Positions 33,081-40,392 of a stretch of 64,000 nucleotides of DNA are shown in pieces. The number at the start of each line of letters is the position of its first letter. The first letter of the stretch is position 1. The position numbers and the translations under genes are program-made. Below the pieces are notes generated by a model. It was not told where the DNA came from, did not search any database, and saw only the letters and a program-made list of their open reading frames with translations. Location of the stretch: contig NZ_VDMA02000008.1 in NCBI RefSeq assembly GCF_006334915.2, positions 186,001 through 250,000 on the forward strand, written 5' to 3'. The DNA comes from Microbispora catharanthi. Its GTDB lineage: Bacteria; Actinomycetota; Actinomycetes; Streptosporangiales; Streptosporangiaceae.

Positions 33081-33270
33081 GGAAGCCCGGCCGGTCGTCA
33101 ACGTGAGGCGGCGAGTCGCCTTTGGGCGCACCGGAAGGATCCGGGCCCCTGCGCGCCCAATGGCGACGGGCGGCCGGCCGGGCGGTTCCAGCCCCCGCAA
33201 GCGAAGAACGGTGATCGATGTGATCAACCACGTCCGGATGAGCCGGCTCGACGACGACCTGCGACTCGAG

Positions 33271-36200
33271 TCAGGTCTCGACCTGTTCGCGCAGGAGCGT
33301 GCGGATGTCGTCGGCCTCGGGCGAGCCGAGCCGGGTGAAGATGTCGAGGGCCTTGACCAGGGCCTGCCTGCCCCGGCCGGTCTCTCCGAGGCCCGCGAGA
33401 GCCTTGCCGAGGGCGGCCAGTGACTGCGCCTCGCCGTACGGGTGGGTGATCTCGCGGCTCACGGTCAGCGCCTGCTCGGCGTGCCGGGCGGCCTCCGCGA
33501 ACCGTCCGGCGGCGATGAAGGTGGCGGCGAGCCGGTAGCAGACCCGCTGCTCCCAGACCCGCTGGTTGCTCGCGCGGAAGAAGGCCAGGCACTCGGCGTG
33601 GTGGACGACGGCCTCGTTGAGCCGCCCGACATAGGACAACACGTTGCCGAGGTGGTAGCGGGCGCGGGCCACCCCCGCGCCGCTGCCGATCTCGGAGAAG
33701 ACCGCCAGCCCGCGCTCGGCCGCGGCGATGGCGTCGTCCGGCCGCCCGAGGCCCAGGTGGTCGCGGGCGGAGTAACACGACGCCAGCGCCTCGCCCGCGG
33801 GGTTGCCCGTCTCCCGGTGGACCGCCGTCGCCCGGTCGAACCATTCGAGCGCCTCGGTGTGGCGGCGCCGCCGGCCGGCGACGACCGCCAGCGCGTTGCA
33901 CGTCTCGCCCAGCACGATGCGGTCGCCGGTCTCCTCGCCGAGCGTCCGCGCGGCGAGGAAATGGGCCTCGGCCTCGGCCAGCCGGTTCGCGCCGAACAGC
34001 ACCCGGCCCAGCACGTAGCGGCAGCGCAACTCGCCGCGCCGCTCGCCGGCCCCGCCGGTCGCCGTCAGCAGGGCCGAGGTGCGCTGCTCGAAGTCTCGCT
34101 GGTTGGTGCCCGACTCCAGCAGCGGCTCCATCGCCAGCAGCAGGTCGGCCGCCGCGAGCAGGTCCTCGCCCGACGCGTCCTGAATCACGGCCGCCTGGGC
34201 CACGGCTCCGAACATGTCCTCGGACTCTGCCGACAACCAGGCCACGGCCTCGTCGGCCGAGGAGAAGGAATGGCCGCGCACGCCCAGGCCGGTGAGATTG
34301 TCCGCGATCGCGCTGCCCTCGTACGCCAGCCGGTGGGCCGCGCCCGCCGACGCCAGGTAGAAGCCCAGCAGCCGCCGCAGGGCGAGGGCGCGTGCCGCGG
34401 GCTCCTCGGCGTCCTCCGCCTGCCGCCGGGCGAACAGCTTGAGCAGGTCGTGGAAGCGATAGCGGCCCGGGGCGGGCGCCTCCAGCAGGCTGGCGTCGAC
34501 CAGCGACTCGATTACGTCCTCGGCCTCGGCCGGGGTGAGATCGAGCACGGCCGCCGCCGCGAAGACCGAGATGCCCGAGCCCGCCGGCAGCGACAGCAGC
34601 CGGAACGCCCGCGCCTGCCGGGCGTCGAGCTGGCCGTACCCGAGGGCGAACGTGGCCGAGACCGCCAGGTTGCCGATCTTCATCTCGTCGAGGCGGCGGC
34701 GCTCGTCGGCGAGCCGGGGGACGAGCGAGGCCACCGTCCACGACGGGCGGGAGGCGAGCCTGGCCGCGACGATCCGCACGGCCAGCGGCAGGAAGCCGCA
34801 GGCGGCGACCACGTCCATGGCGGCGGCCCGTTCCGCCGCCACCCTCTCGGGTCCCGCGACCGCCGAGAGCAGAGACAGCGCCTCCTCGGGCTCCATCACG
34901 TCGAGGTCGACGAGCCGGGCCGCGGGCAGGTCGGCCAGTTTGCCCCGGCTGGTGATGATCGCGGCGCAGCCGGCCGAACCGGGCAGCAGGTGCTCGACCT
35001 GCTCGGCGTCGCGGGCGTTGTCGAGCAGCACCAGCATCCTGCGGTCGGCGAGCAGCGAACGGAACAGCGCGGAGCGCTCGGCCAGGCCGTCGGGGATGAC
35101 GTCCATCGGGATGCCGAGGGCGCGCAGGAACGCGACCAGCGCCGTCTCGGGCGCGGTGGGCTCGGCGCCGTATCCGCGCAGGTCGGCGTAGAGCTGGCCG
35201 TCGGGGAACAGGTCATCGGCGAGGTGGGCCACATGGACGGCCAGGGTCGTCTTGCCCACGCCGCCGATGCCCGACATCGCCGCGATCGGCACGCCCTCTC
35301 CCGCCCCTTCCCCGCGGAGCAGCGCGAGCAGCCTCTGAACCAGGCCCGTACGTCCGGTGAAGTCGGGCACGGCCGCCGGGAGCTGCGCCGGTCTCGGCAT
35401 CTCGATCGACGGGCCGGTCTCGGCCGTCGCGGGGTCATCGTGGACATCCTGCGGCGAGAGCCGTACGGGAGGGGGTGTGGGGGCGAGGGAGGGGTCGGCG
35501 GCGAGGATCCGCCGGTGCAGGTCGGCCAGCTCGGCGCCGGGTTCGATGCCGAGCTCCTCGACGAGCGCCTGCCGGGTCTCGGTGAAGACCGACAACGCCT
35601 CGGCCTGCCTGCCGCAGCGGTAGTAGGCCAGCATGAGCTGGGCGCGTAACCGCTCGCGCAGCGGGTGTTCCCCGGCGAGCGCGACCAGCTCGGAGACGAT
35701 CTCCGCGTGCCGGCCCAGCTCCAGGTCGAGCTCCATGAGCGTCTCGACCGCGCTCATCCGGCGCTCGGACAGCCGGTCGCGCTGGTGCTCGGCGTACGGG
35801 CCGACCGCGCCGGCCAGCGGCTCGCCCGCCCACAGGCGCAGGGCCCCGCGCAGCCGCCGGGCGGCCTCCCCGGCCCGGCCCGTACGGCGGTCGGACTCGG
35901 CGGCGGCGCACTCGCGCTCGAAGACGGCCAGGTCGAAGCGGGCGGGGCCGGAGTGAGCGGAGCCGAGCCGCAGCGCGTATCCCCGGCCCACGGAGGTCAG
36001 CAGCCGCGGCGGGGTCCTCGGGGAACGGTCCGGTTCCAGGACGGTGCGCAGGCGGGAGACGTAGGTGCGCAACGCGCCGAGCGCGCGCGGCGGCGCGTCC
36101 CCGCCCCACACGCCGTCGATCATCTCGTCCGGCGTGACCGCGTGCCCCTCCCGCAGCAGGAGCATCGCGAGAATGGAGCGTTGCAAGGGCGTGCCGAGGT

Positions 36201-36282
36201 CGAGTTCGACGCCGTCACGCCAGGCCAGGACGGGTCCGAGCACGGCGAAGCGCAGGCCGTCCGCGGCGGCGTGATCAGGCAT
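33271..36282 (-). CDS. AfsR/SARP-type regulator with NB-ARC and TPR domains
   Basis: A 1003-residue regulator. Residues 1-105 are the OmpR-like DNA-binding domain of SARPs (RFAVLGPVLAWRDGVELDLG, LRTYVSRLRTVLEPDR), then the bacterial transcriptional activation domain to about 260, an NB-ARC ATPase (P-loop GIGGVGKTT with Lys344; LVLLDNARD; LPLAVRIVAARLASR), and TPR repeats from about 700 to the end. Such proteins activate secondary-metabolism or secreted-product genes on binding 11-bp direct repeats. No biosynthetic cluster is adjacent; the divergent neighbour encodes a small secreted protein and such repeats lie between them. The ATG at 36282 follows GGGAG. It carries no obvious phosphorylation site or membrane segment. 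Confidence 0.94.
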   Translation of the reverse strand: MPDHAAADGLRFAVLGPVLAWRDGVELDLGTPLQRSILAMLLLREGHAVTPDEMIDGVWGGDAPPRALGALRTYVSRLRTVLEPDRSPRTPPRLLTSVGRGYALRLGSAHSGPARFDLAVFERECAAAESDRRTGRAGEAARRLRGALRLWAGEPLAGAVGPYAEHQRDRLSERRMSAVETLMELDLELGRHAEIVSELVALAGEHPLRERLRAQLMLAYYRCGRQAEALSVFTETRQALVEELGIEPGAELADLHRRILAADPSLAPTPPPVRLSPQDVHDDPATAETGPSIEMPRPAQLPAAVPDFTGRTGLVQRLLALLRGEGAGEGVPIAAMSGIGGVGKTTLAVHVAHLADDLFPDGQLYADLRGYGAEPTAPETALVAFLRALGIPMDVIPDGLAERSALFRSLLADRRMLVLLDNARDAEQVEHLLPGSAGCAAIITSRGKLADLPAARLVDLDVMEPEEALSLLSAVAGPERVAAERAAAMDVVAACGFLPLAVRIVAARLASRPSWTVASLVPRLADERRRLDEMKIGNLAVSATFALGYGQLDARQARAFRLLSLPAGSGISVFAAAAVLDLTPAEAEDVIESLVDASLLEAPAPGRYRFHDLLKLFARRQAEDAEEPAARALALRRLLGFYLASAGAAHRLAYEGSAIADNLTGLGVRGHSFSSADEAVAWLSAESEDMFGAVAQAAVIQDASGEDLLAAADLLLAMEPLLESGTNQRDFEQRTSALLTATGGAGERRGELRCRYVLGRVLFGANRLAEAEAHFLAARTLGEETGDRIVLGETCNALAVVAGRRRRHTEALEWFDRATAVHRETGNPAGEALASCYSARDHLGLGRPDDAIAAAERGLAVFSEIGSGAGVARARYHLGNVLSYVGRLNEAVVHHAECLAFFRASNQRVWEQRVCYRLAATFIAAGRFAEAARHAEQALTVSREITHPYGEAQSLAALGKALAGLGETGRGRQALVKALDIFTRLGSPEADDIRTLLREQVET

Positions 36283-36361
36283 GGCACCTGTCTCCCAATG
36301 GCAAGATTTCCGACCAAATGATAGATCGTGTGGCGCGGCGGCAGTAGGACCGAGCGCGCCG

Positions 36362-36430
36362 GTTCAGTGTGCGTTCAGGTGCTTGAAAGCGGCCTGCAAA
36401 CCACGGTGAGAGCACTGAAAGCAGCTTGCA
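36362..36430. promoter_or_regulatory. Direct repeats, possible SARP binding sites
   Basis: GTTCAGT (36362-36368) and GTTCAGG (36373-36379) are 11 bases apart, the spacing used by SARP proteins. In addition TGAAAGCGGCCTGCA (36384-36398) recurs as TGAAAGCAGCTTGCA (36416-36430), 13 of 15 identical and 32 bases, about three helical turns, apart. They lie 80-150 bases upstream of the secreted protein gene. Confidence 0.55.
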
Positions 36431-36508
36431 GGCGGGCGGGCCTATCACTGAGGTGCAACCCCGACAGCACCCCGCATCGGGGGATCGTCCTCGAACAGGA
36501 GAACCGAA

Positions 36509-37042
36509 ATGCGACGCTCCATCACCCTCGGTCTCGCCGCAGCCACCGCCGTCGCCGCCCTCGGGCTGCCGGCCCTCGCGACCGCCGCCTCCGCCGCCCC
36601 CGCCTCCGCCGCCTCCGCGTCCCACCACGACGACTGGGACTACGACGGCTGGTGGGGCACCTACTGGTCGAACAACCACCTCGCCAAGGCCAAGGGCTAC
36701 GTCGACGTGAACTACGACGACGAGGAGTCGAACCGGGTCCACGTCACCGGCAAGCTGTACGACAACGACCACCGCACCTACAACCAGGGCGGCAAGTGCG
36801 CGTACATCAAGTTCCGCGTGTCGTCCTGGGACGACGAGGAGGACGACTGGTCCTCCAGCATCAAGTCGTACAAGTACTGCGGCGCCGGCGGCTACAAGCA
36901 GATCAACTTCTGGCGCTACGACGTCTCTCAGGTCCAGGCGAAGGTCTGCCAGATCGGTCTGCACAGCAGCTACCCCGTCAACTGCGGCTCCTGGCACGAC
37001 ATCTACAACGCCTACGAGGACGACTTCGGCTACGACGCCTGA
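36509..37042 (+). CDS. Small secreted acidic protein with four cysteines
   Basis: A 177-residue protein with a classical signal peptide (MRRSITLGLAAATAVAALGL...ASAA) ending near residue 37. The mature part is rich in Asp, Tyr and Trp (DDWDYDGWWGTYW, SSWDDEEDDWSSS) and has just four Cys (KCAYI, KYCGAGG, VCQIG, NCGSW), probably two disulfides. I do not recognise a family. The aromatic/acidic surface could bind carbohydrate or cations. AGGAG lies before the ATG. It is divergent from the AfsR-type gene and followed by a strong terminator, so it is a single-gene transcript. Confidence 0.8.
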   Translation: MRRSITLGLAAATAVAALGLPALATAASAAPASAASASHHDDWDYDGWWGTYWSNNHLAKAKGYVDVNYDDEESNRVHVTGKLYDNDHRTYNQGGKCAYIKFRVSSWDDEEDDWSSSIKSYKYCGAGGYKQINFWRYDVSQVQAKVCQIGLHSSYPVNCGSWHDIYNAYEDDFGYDA

Positions 37043-37075
37043 CGACCGTCCGCCTCCCGGCACCCCCCGCATGAC

Positions 37076-37110
37076 GCGGCCCGTCCCTTCCGGGACGGGC
37101 CGCTCTTTCT
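37076..37110 (+). terminator. Rho-independent terminator
   Basis: GCGGCCCGTCCC, a TTCC loop and GGGACGGGCCGC form a perfect 12-bp stem followed by TCTTTCT, 34 bases after the secreted protein gene. It is among the clearest terminators in the window. Confidence 0.92.
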
Positions 37111-37119
37111 ATTGGGTGA

Positions 37120-37776
37120 TCACGCTGCTTCCGATGCCGTTTCCAGGAGGCCCAGCCGCACGCGGAGGCGATCGCGTACGGCGGGCCACTCGGGACTCAG
37201 GATCGAGTAGTAGGCGGTATCTCGGACCGTGTCGTCGGCGCCTCGGCTGTCCGCTCGTCGCACACCGTCGAGGTGTGCGCCGAGGGCCTCGATGGCGACC
37301 CGGGATCGGGTGTTGCGTACGTCTGCCTTGAGGGTGATCCGGTGAACCTGCCAGGTCTCGAAGGCCAGGGAGAGCATCAGATACTTGCTCTCCCGGTTGA
37401 CACCGGTGCCCTGGGCCGACGCGGCGAGCCAGGTGTACCCGATGTCCGCGACGGACGGGACCTCGCCCACCGCGCCCTTCGTCCCCGGCGGCCAGGGCAT
37501 CGGGCCCTGCCAGTACTCCAGGTTCATCAGACGGGTGGCACCGACCACGCGGTCGGTGTGCAGCCACCGGATGGCGAAGGGCATCGTGCGGCCCTCCGCC
37601 TGCTCAGCCAAGGCGGCCTCCACGTAGGAGGCCATCTCATCCCGGCCAGCGGGAACGCGAGTGAAGGCGTATGTAGAACGGTCTTCACTCGCCGCGGCGA
37701 CGAGGTCGTCGAGCGCCGCGAGGCTGAGCGGTTCCAGGCGCACGGAGCGCCCGGACAGGGTGACAAAAGCGGGCAT
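37120..37776 (-). CDS. GNAT acetyltransferase, RimJ/RimL type
   Basis: A 218-residue acetyltransferase. It begins MPAFVTLSGRSVRLEPLSLAALDDL and contains IGYTWLAASAQGTGVNRESKYLML, the acetyl-CoA loop in RimJ/RimL form, then VHRITLKADVRNTRSRVAIEALGA, which is typical of enzymes that acetylate N-terminal amines. The exact substrate is unknown. I prefer the ATG at 37776; the frame stays open to a TTG at 37815. No Shine-Dalgarno sequence is evident for either. It is convergent with the secreted protein gene. The 182-base gap behind it shows no gene. Confidence 0.85.
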   Translation of the reverse strand: MPAFVTLSGRSVRLEPLSLAALDDLVAAASEDRSTYAFTRVPAGRDEMASYVEAALAEQAEGRTMPFAIRWLHTDRVVGATRLMNLEYWQGPMPWPPGTKGAVGEVPSVADIGYTWLAASAQGTGVNRESKYLMLSLAFETWQVHRITLKADVRNTRSRVAIEALGAHLDGVRRADSRGADDTVRDTAYYSILSPEWPAVRDRLRVRLGLLETASEAA

Positions 37777-37958
37777 GAGCACATGATGGGGGCTGCTGAC
37801 CACGGCTGATACCAAATGACACGAGACATCTTGGCGGGGTATTGGTTAAGGGGTGCGCTCGGAGGAGAAACCGCAGGTCAGAGCGTTGATTCGGGTCCCG
37901 CTTGGTGGGCGGCCAGGGTAAAGATTTGGCCAAAGATCCACGATGTCCGGGGAACGGT

Positions 37959-39524
37959 TCAGCGGAGGGCGGCGGAGACGTCCGCGGGCGTGCCGAACCA
38001 GGTCTCCAGCGCGTTCGCGAGCCCCTCGGCATCGGTGGTGTCAGGGTCCTCCGCCCACGCGACGACGCCGTCCGGGCGGACGAGCAGCGCGCCGGGAGCG
38101 TGCGGGTCGCCTATCGCCGTAGTGACGGTGGCGATCCTGTCTCCGTAACCGTCCACCGCCGTGCCGCCGAGTCCGGATCCGCCCTGGCGGACGAGCAGGC
38201 CACGACCGTCGTGGAGGTGGTCGGCGAGCCGTGAGCCGTCCTCGAACTCGTAGTCGGGCACGCTCCGTCCCGCCAACGGGTGCCCGCTGTCGCCGGGCAT
38301 GTCGTACCGCTGCCAGACGCCGGAGATCTTCTTCACGAAGTAGGTGGTGCCGGTGACCGTCCCGATCAGGTCGGCGACCACCGCCCGCGCCGCCCGCGCG
38401 TGGGGGTCGGGACGCATCAGGGCGATCTGGGCACGCGTCCAGTCGAGCACCCAGGCGCCGATCGGATGCCGCTCCCGCGTGTAGGTGTCGAGGAGCCCTT
38501 CCGGCGCCTGTCCGCGTACGACCGCCGCGAGCTTCCAGCCGAGGTTCACGGCGTCGCCCAGCCCCAGGTTCAGCCCCTGGCCGCCGAAGGGCGAGTGGAC
38601 GTGCGCGGCGTCGCCGGCCAGCAGCACCCGGCCGAGCCGGTAGGTCGCCGCCTGCCGCGCGTTGTCCGTGAACCGGGTGACCGATGTGATCTTCTTGACG
38701 ACCACCTCGGAGCCCGTGACGTACCTGACCGCCTCCTGTAGTTCCTCCGTCGTCACCGGTGTGGTCTTGTCGGCCCTGCCGGGCGCGCCGCCGTCGAAGC
38801 GTGCGACGAGGATGCGCCCCGGCACCGGCCCGTGGGAGTAGACCCCGGTGGGAGTGGCCTGCCAGCCCACGCCGAGGTGTTCGGTGCCCTCCATCTCCGC
38901 GACGGCCTGGTAGGCGGTGATCTCCGGGTCCGTCCCGGGGAACTCGAAGCCGGCCAGCTTGCGCACCGTGCTCCTGCCGCCGTCGCAGCCCACCAGCCAG
39001 CGGCCGTGCACCGGGCCGCCGGTCGTGGTGATCGTGACCTGCTCGCCGTCGTCGGTGAAGCCGGTCACCTCCACACCGCGCCGCACCTCGACTCCCAGCT
39101 CGGCAGCGCGTACGGCGAGGATCTGTTCGAGCTGCTGCTGGGGCACCAGGCCGATCTCGGCGGCCGGCCCACGGCCGGACAGCTCAGGGTCGTCGGCGTC
39201 CAGCCGTTCGGCGCTCAGCATCATCCCGGCGAAGTGGCCGGCGAACCTGGGCGGCGTCCGGCGCGGCCCTTCCGTGGAGGCCTGTTTGCGCATGAAGGCC
39301 TCCACGAGTTCCATCGCCCGCTCCTGCACCTCCTTCAGCGCGGGCAGCAGGCCCCGCCTGTAGAGCGCCTCCACGCTGGGCGTGTTGAGTGAGCCCGCTT
39401 TGAGTGTCGGGTCGATCTCGGTCAGCCGCTCGAGTACCACGACCGACGCCCCGCCCAGCCGCAGCTCGCAGGCCAGCATCAGGCCGACCGGCCCTCCGCC
39501 GGCCACAACGACGTCGTACGACAT
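37959..39524 (-). CDS. FAD-dependent aromatic monooxygenase (PF01494 type)
   Basis: A 521-residue flavoprotein hydroxylase. The FAD motif is VVAGGGPVGLMLACELRLGG (5-24), the DG motif is VGCDGGRSTVRKLAG, and the second FAD site is LLAGDAAHVHSPFGGQGLNLG. A C-terminal thioredoxin-like domain follows. Relatives hydroxylate polyketides, phenols or antibiotics such as rifamycins and tetracyclines; the substrate here cannot be fixed. GGGAGG precedes the ATG. It is divergent from a TetR gene across a 72-base gap filled by an inverted repeat, so it should be inducible. Confidence 0.9.
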   Translation of the reverse strand: MSYDVVVAGGGPVGLMLACELRLGGASVVVLERLTEIDPTLKAGSLNTPSVEALYRRGLLPALKEVQERAMELVEAFMRKQASTEGPRRTPPRFAGHFAGMMLSAERLDADDPELSGRGPAAEIGLVPQQQLEQILAVRAAELGVEVRRGVEVTGFTDDGEQVTITTTGGPVHGRWLVGCDGGRSTVRKLAGFEFPGTDPEITAYQAVAEMEGTEHLGVGWQATPTGVYSHGPVPGRILVARFDGGAPGRADKTTPVTTEELQEAVRYVTGSEVVVKKITSVTRFTDNARQAATYRLGRVLLAGDAAHVHSPFGGQGLNLGLGDAVNLGWKLAAVVRGQAPEGLLDTYTRERHPIGAWVLDWTRAQIALMRPDPHARAARAVVADLIGTVTGTTYFVKKISGVWQRYDMPGDSGHPLAGRSVPDYEFEDGSRLADHLHDGRGLLVRQGGSGLGGTAVDGYGDRIATVTTAIGDPHAPGALLVRPDGVVAWAEDPDTTDAEGLANALETWFGTPADVSAALR

Positions 39525-39544
39525 TCGTCCTCCCCGTAGTTACC

Positions 39545-39583
39545 GTTGCTATAAACTTACTGTCACTAAAAGTTTTTAGCAAC
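39545..39583. promoter_or_regulatory. TetR operator between monooxygenase and TetR genes
   Basis: GTTGCTATAAAC and GTTTTTAGCAAC form a 12-bp inverted repeat with one mismatch around a 15-base centre. It is strongly AT-rich in GC-rich DNA. It covers the space where promoters of both genes must lie: minus-strand GTGACA-N17-GTAACT toward the monooxygenase, and TAGAGT at 39584-39589 toward the TetR gene. Confidence 0.75.
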
Positions 39584-39596
39584 TAGAGTGAGGTAG

Positions 39597-40235
39597 GTGA
39601 CGGAGACCTTGGGGCTGCGGGAGCGGAAGAAGCGGCAGACTCGCCAGCTCATCTCGGACGTGGCCTCGGGCCTGTTCATGCAGCGCGGGTTCGACAACGT
39701 CACCGTCGCCGAGGTCGCCGAGGCGGCCGGAGTCTCGACCAAGACCGTCTTCAACTACTTCCCCCGCAAGGAGGACCTGTTCCTCGACCGCTATCCCGAG
39801 GCGGTGGAGCTGGTCACACGGGCCGTACGGGAGCGCGCCGAGGGGGAGAGGCCTCTCGCCGCCCTGCGCCGGCTGTTCCTCGGCATGCTCAGGGAAGGCC
39901 ACCCGCTCGGCGGGATCGCCCCCGGATATGAGGTGTTCTGGCGGGTGGTCCAAGACTCGCCCGCGCTCAGGGCCCGGGCGAGGGAACTGGTCGAGGAGTT
40001 CGAGGGCGTGCTCGCCCACCTGTTCGCCGAGGCGGCCGGACGCGACCCGGCCGACCCGGCCGACCCGGCCCCGAGGCTCGCGGCCGCCCTGGTGGTCGCC
40101 GCCTATCGCGCCGTGTACGTCACCAGCATCGACAGGATCCGCGCCGGCGATCCCATGCAGGACGTGCTCGCCGACCGCATCACCCTGCTCGACCGCGCCC
40201 TGCAAGCCGTCGAGCGCGCCGTCGCCGCTTTCTGA
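39597..40235 (+). CDS. TetR-family transcriptional regulator
   Basis: A 212-residue repressor. The helix-turn-helix is QTRQLISDVASGLFMQRGFDNVTVAEVAEAAGVSTKTVFNYFPRKEDLFLDR (about 14-65); the C-terminal ligand domain is helical and contains a short DPADPADPAP run. The GTG at 39597 is seven bases after TAGAGT. It most likely represses itself and the divergent monooxygenase through the inverted repeat. Confidence 0.92.
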   Translation: MTETLGLRERKKRQTRQLISDVASGLFMQRGFDNVTVAEVAEAAGVSTKTVFNYFPRKEDLFLDRYPEAVELVTRAVRERAEGERPLAALRRLFLGMLREGHPLGGIAPGYEVFWRVVQDSPALRARARELVEEFEGVLAHLFAEAAGRDPADPADPAPRLAAALVVAAYRAVYVTSIDRIRAGDPMQDVLADRITLLDRALQAVERAVAAF

Positions 40236-40237
40236 GC

Positions 40238-40276
40238 AGCGCCTTCGGCGTTTTTCTGCGTAGCGCCTTCGGCGTT
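40238..40276 (+). terminator. Paired short hairpins after TetR gene
   Basis: AGCGCCTTCGGCGTT occurs twice, at 40238-40252 and 40262-40276. Each copy forms a CGCC/GGCG stem, and the first is followed by TTTTT, the pair by CCCCTTTTTT. They probably end the TetR transcript. Confidence 0.6.
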
Positions 40277-40392
40277 ATCGCCCCTTTTTTCGGGTTGACC
40301 TGCTGCTCCAACTATTCGCTTCTGGCGGTTGCTGAGAGTGATGAGCAGGTGAAAGAATTCATACAGGTTTTCGAATTCGCTGAGGGGGTGTG

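Noticed and set aside
31398-33227. A 609-codon minus-strand frame opposite the methyltransferase gene
   Set aside because: The plus-strand gene has SAM-binding and NPPF motifs; the antisense frame shows low-complexity GC-driven composition only.
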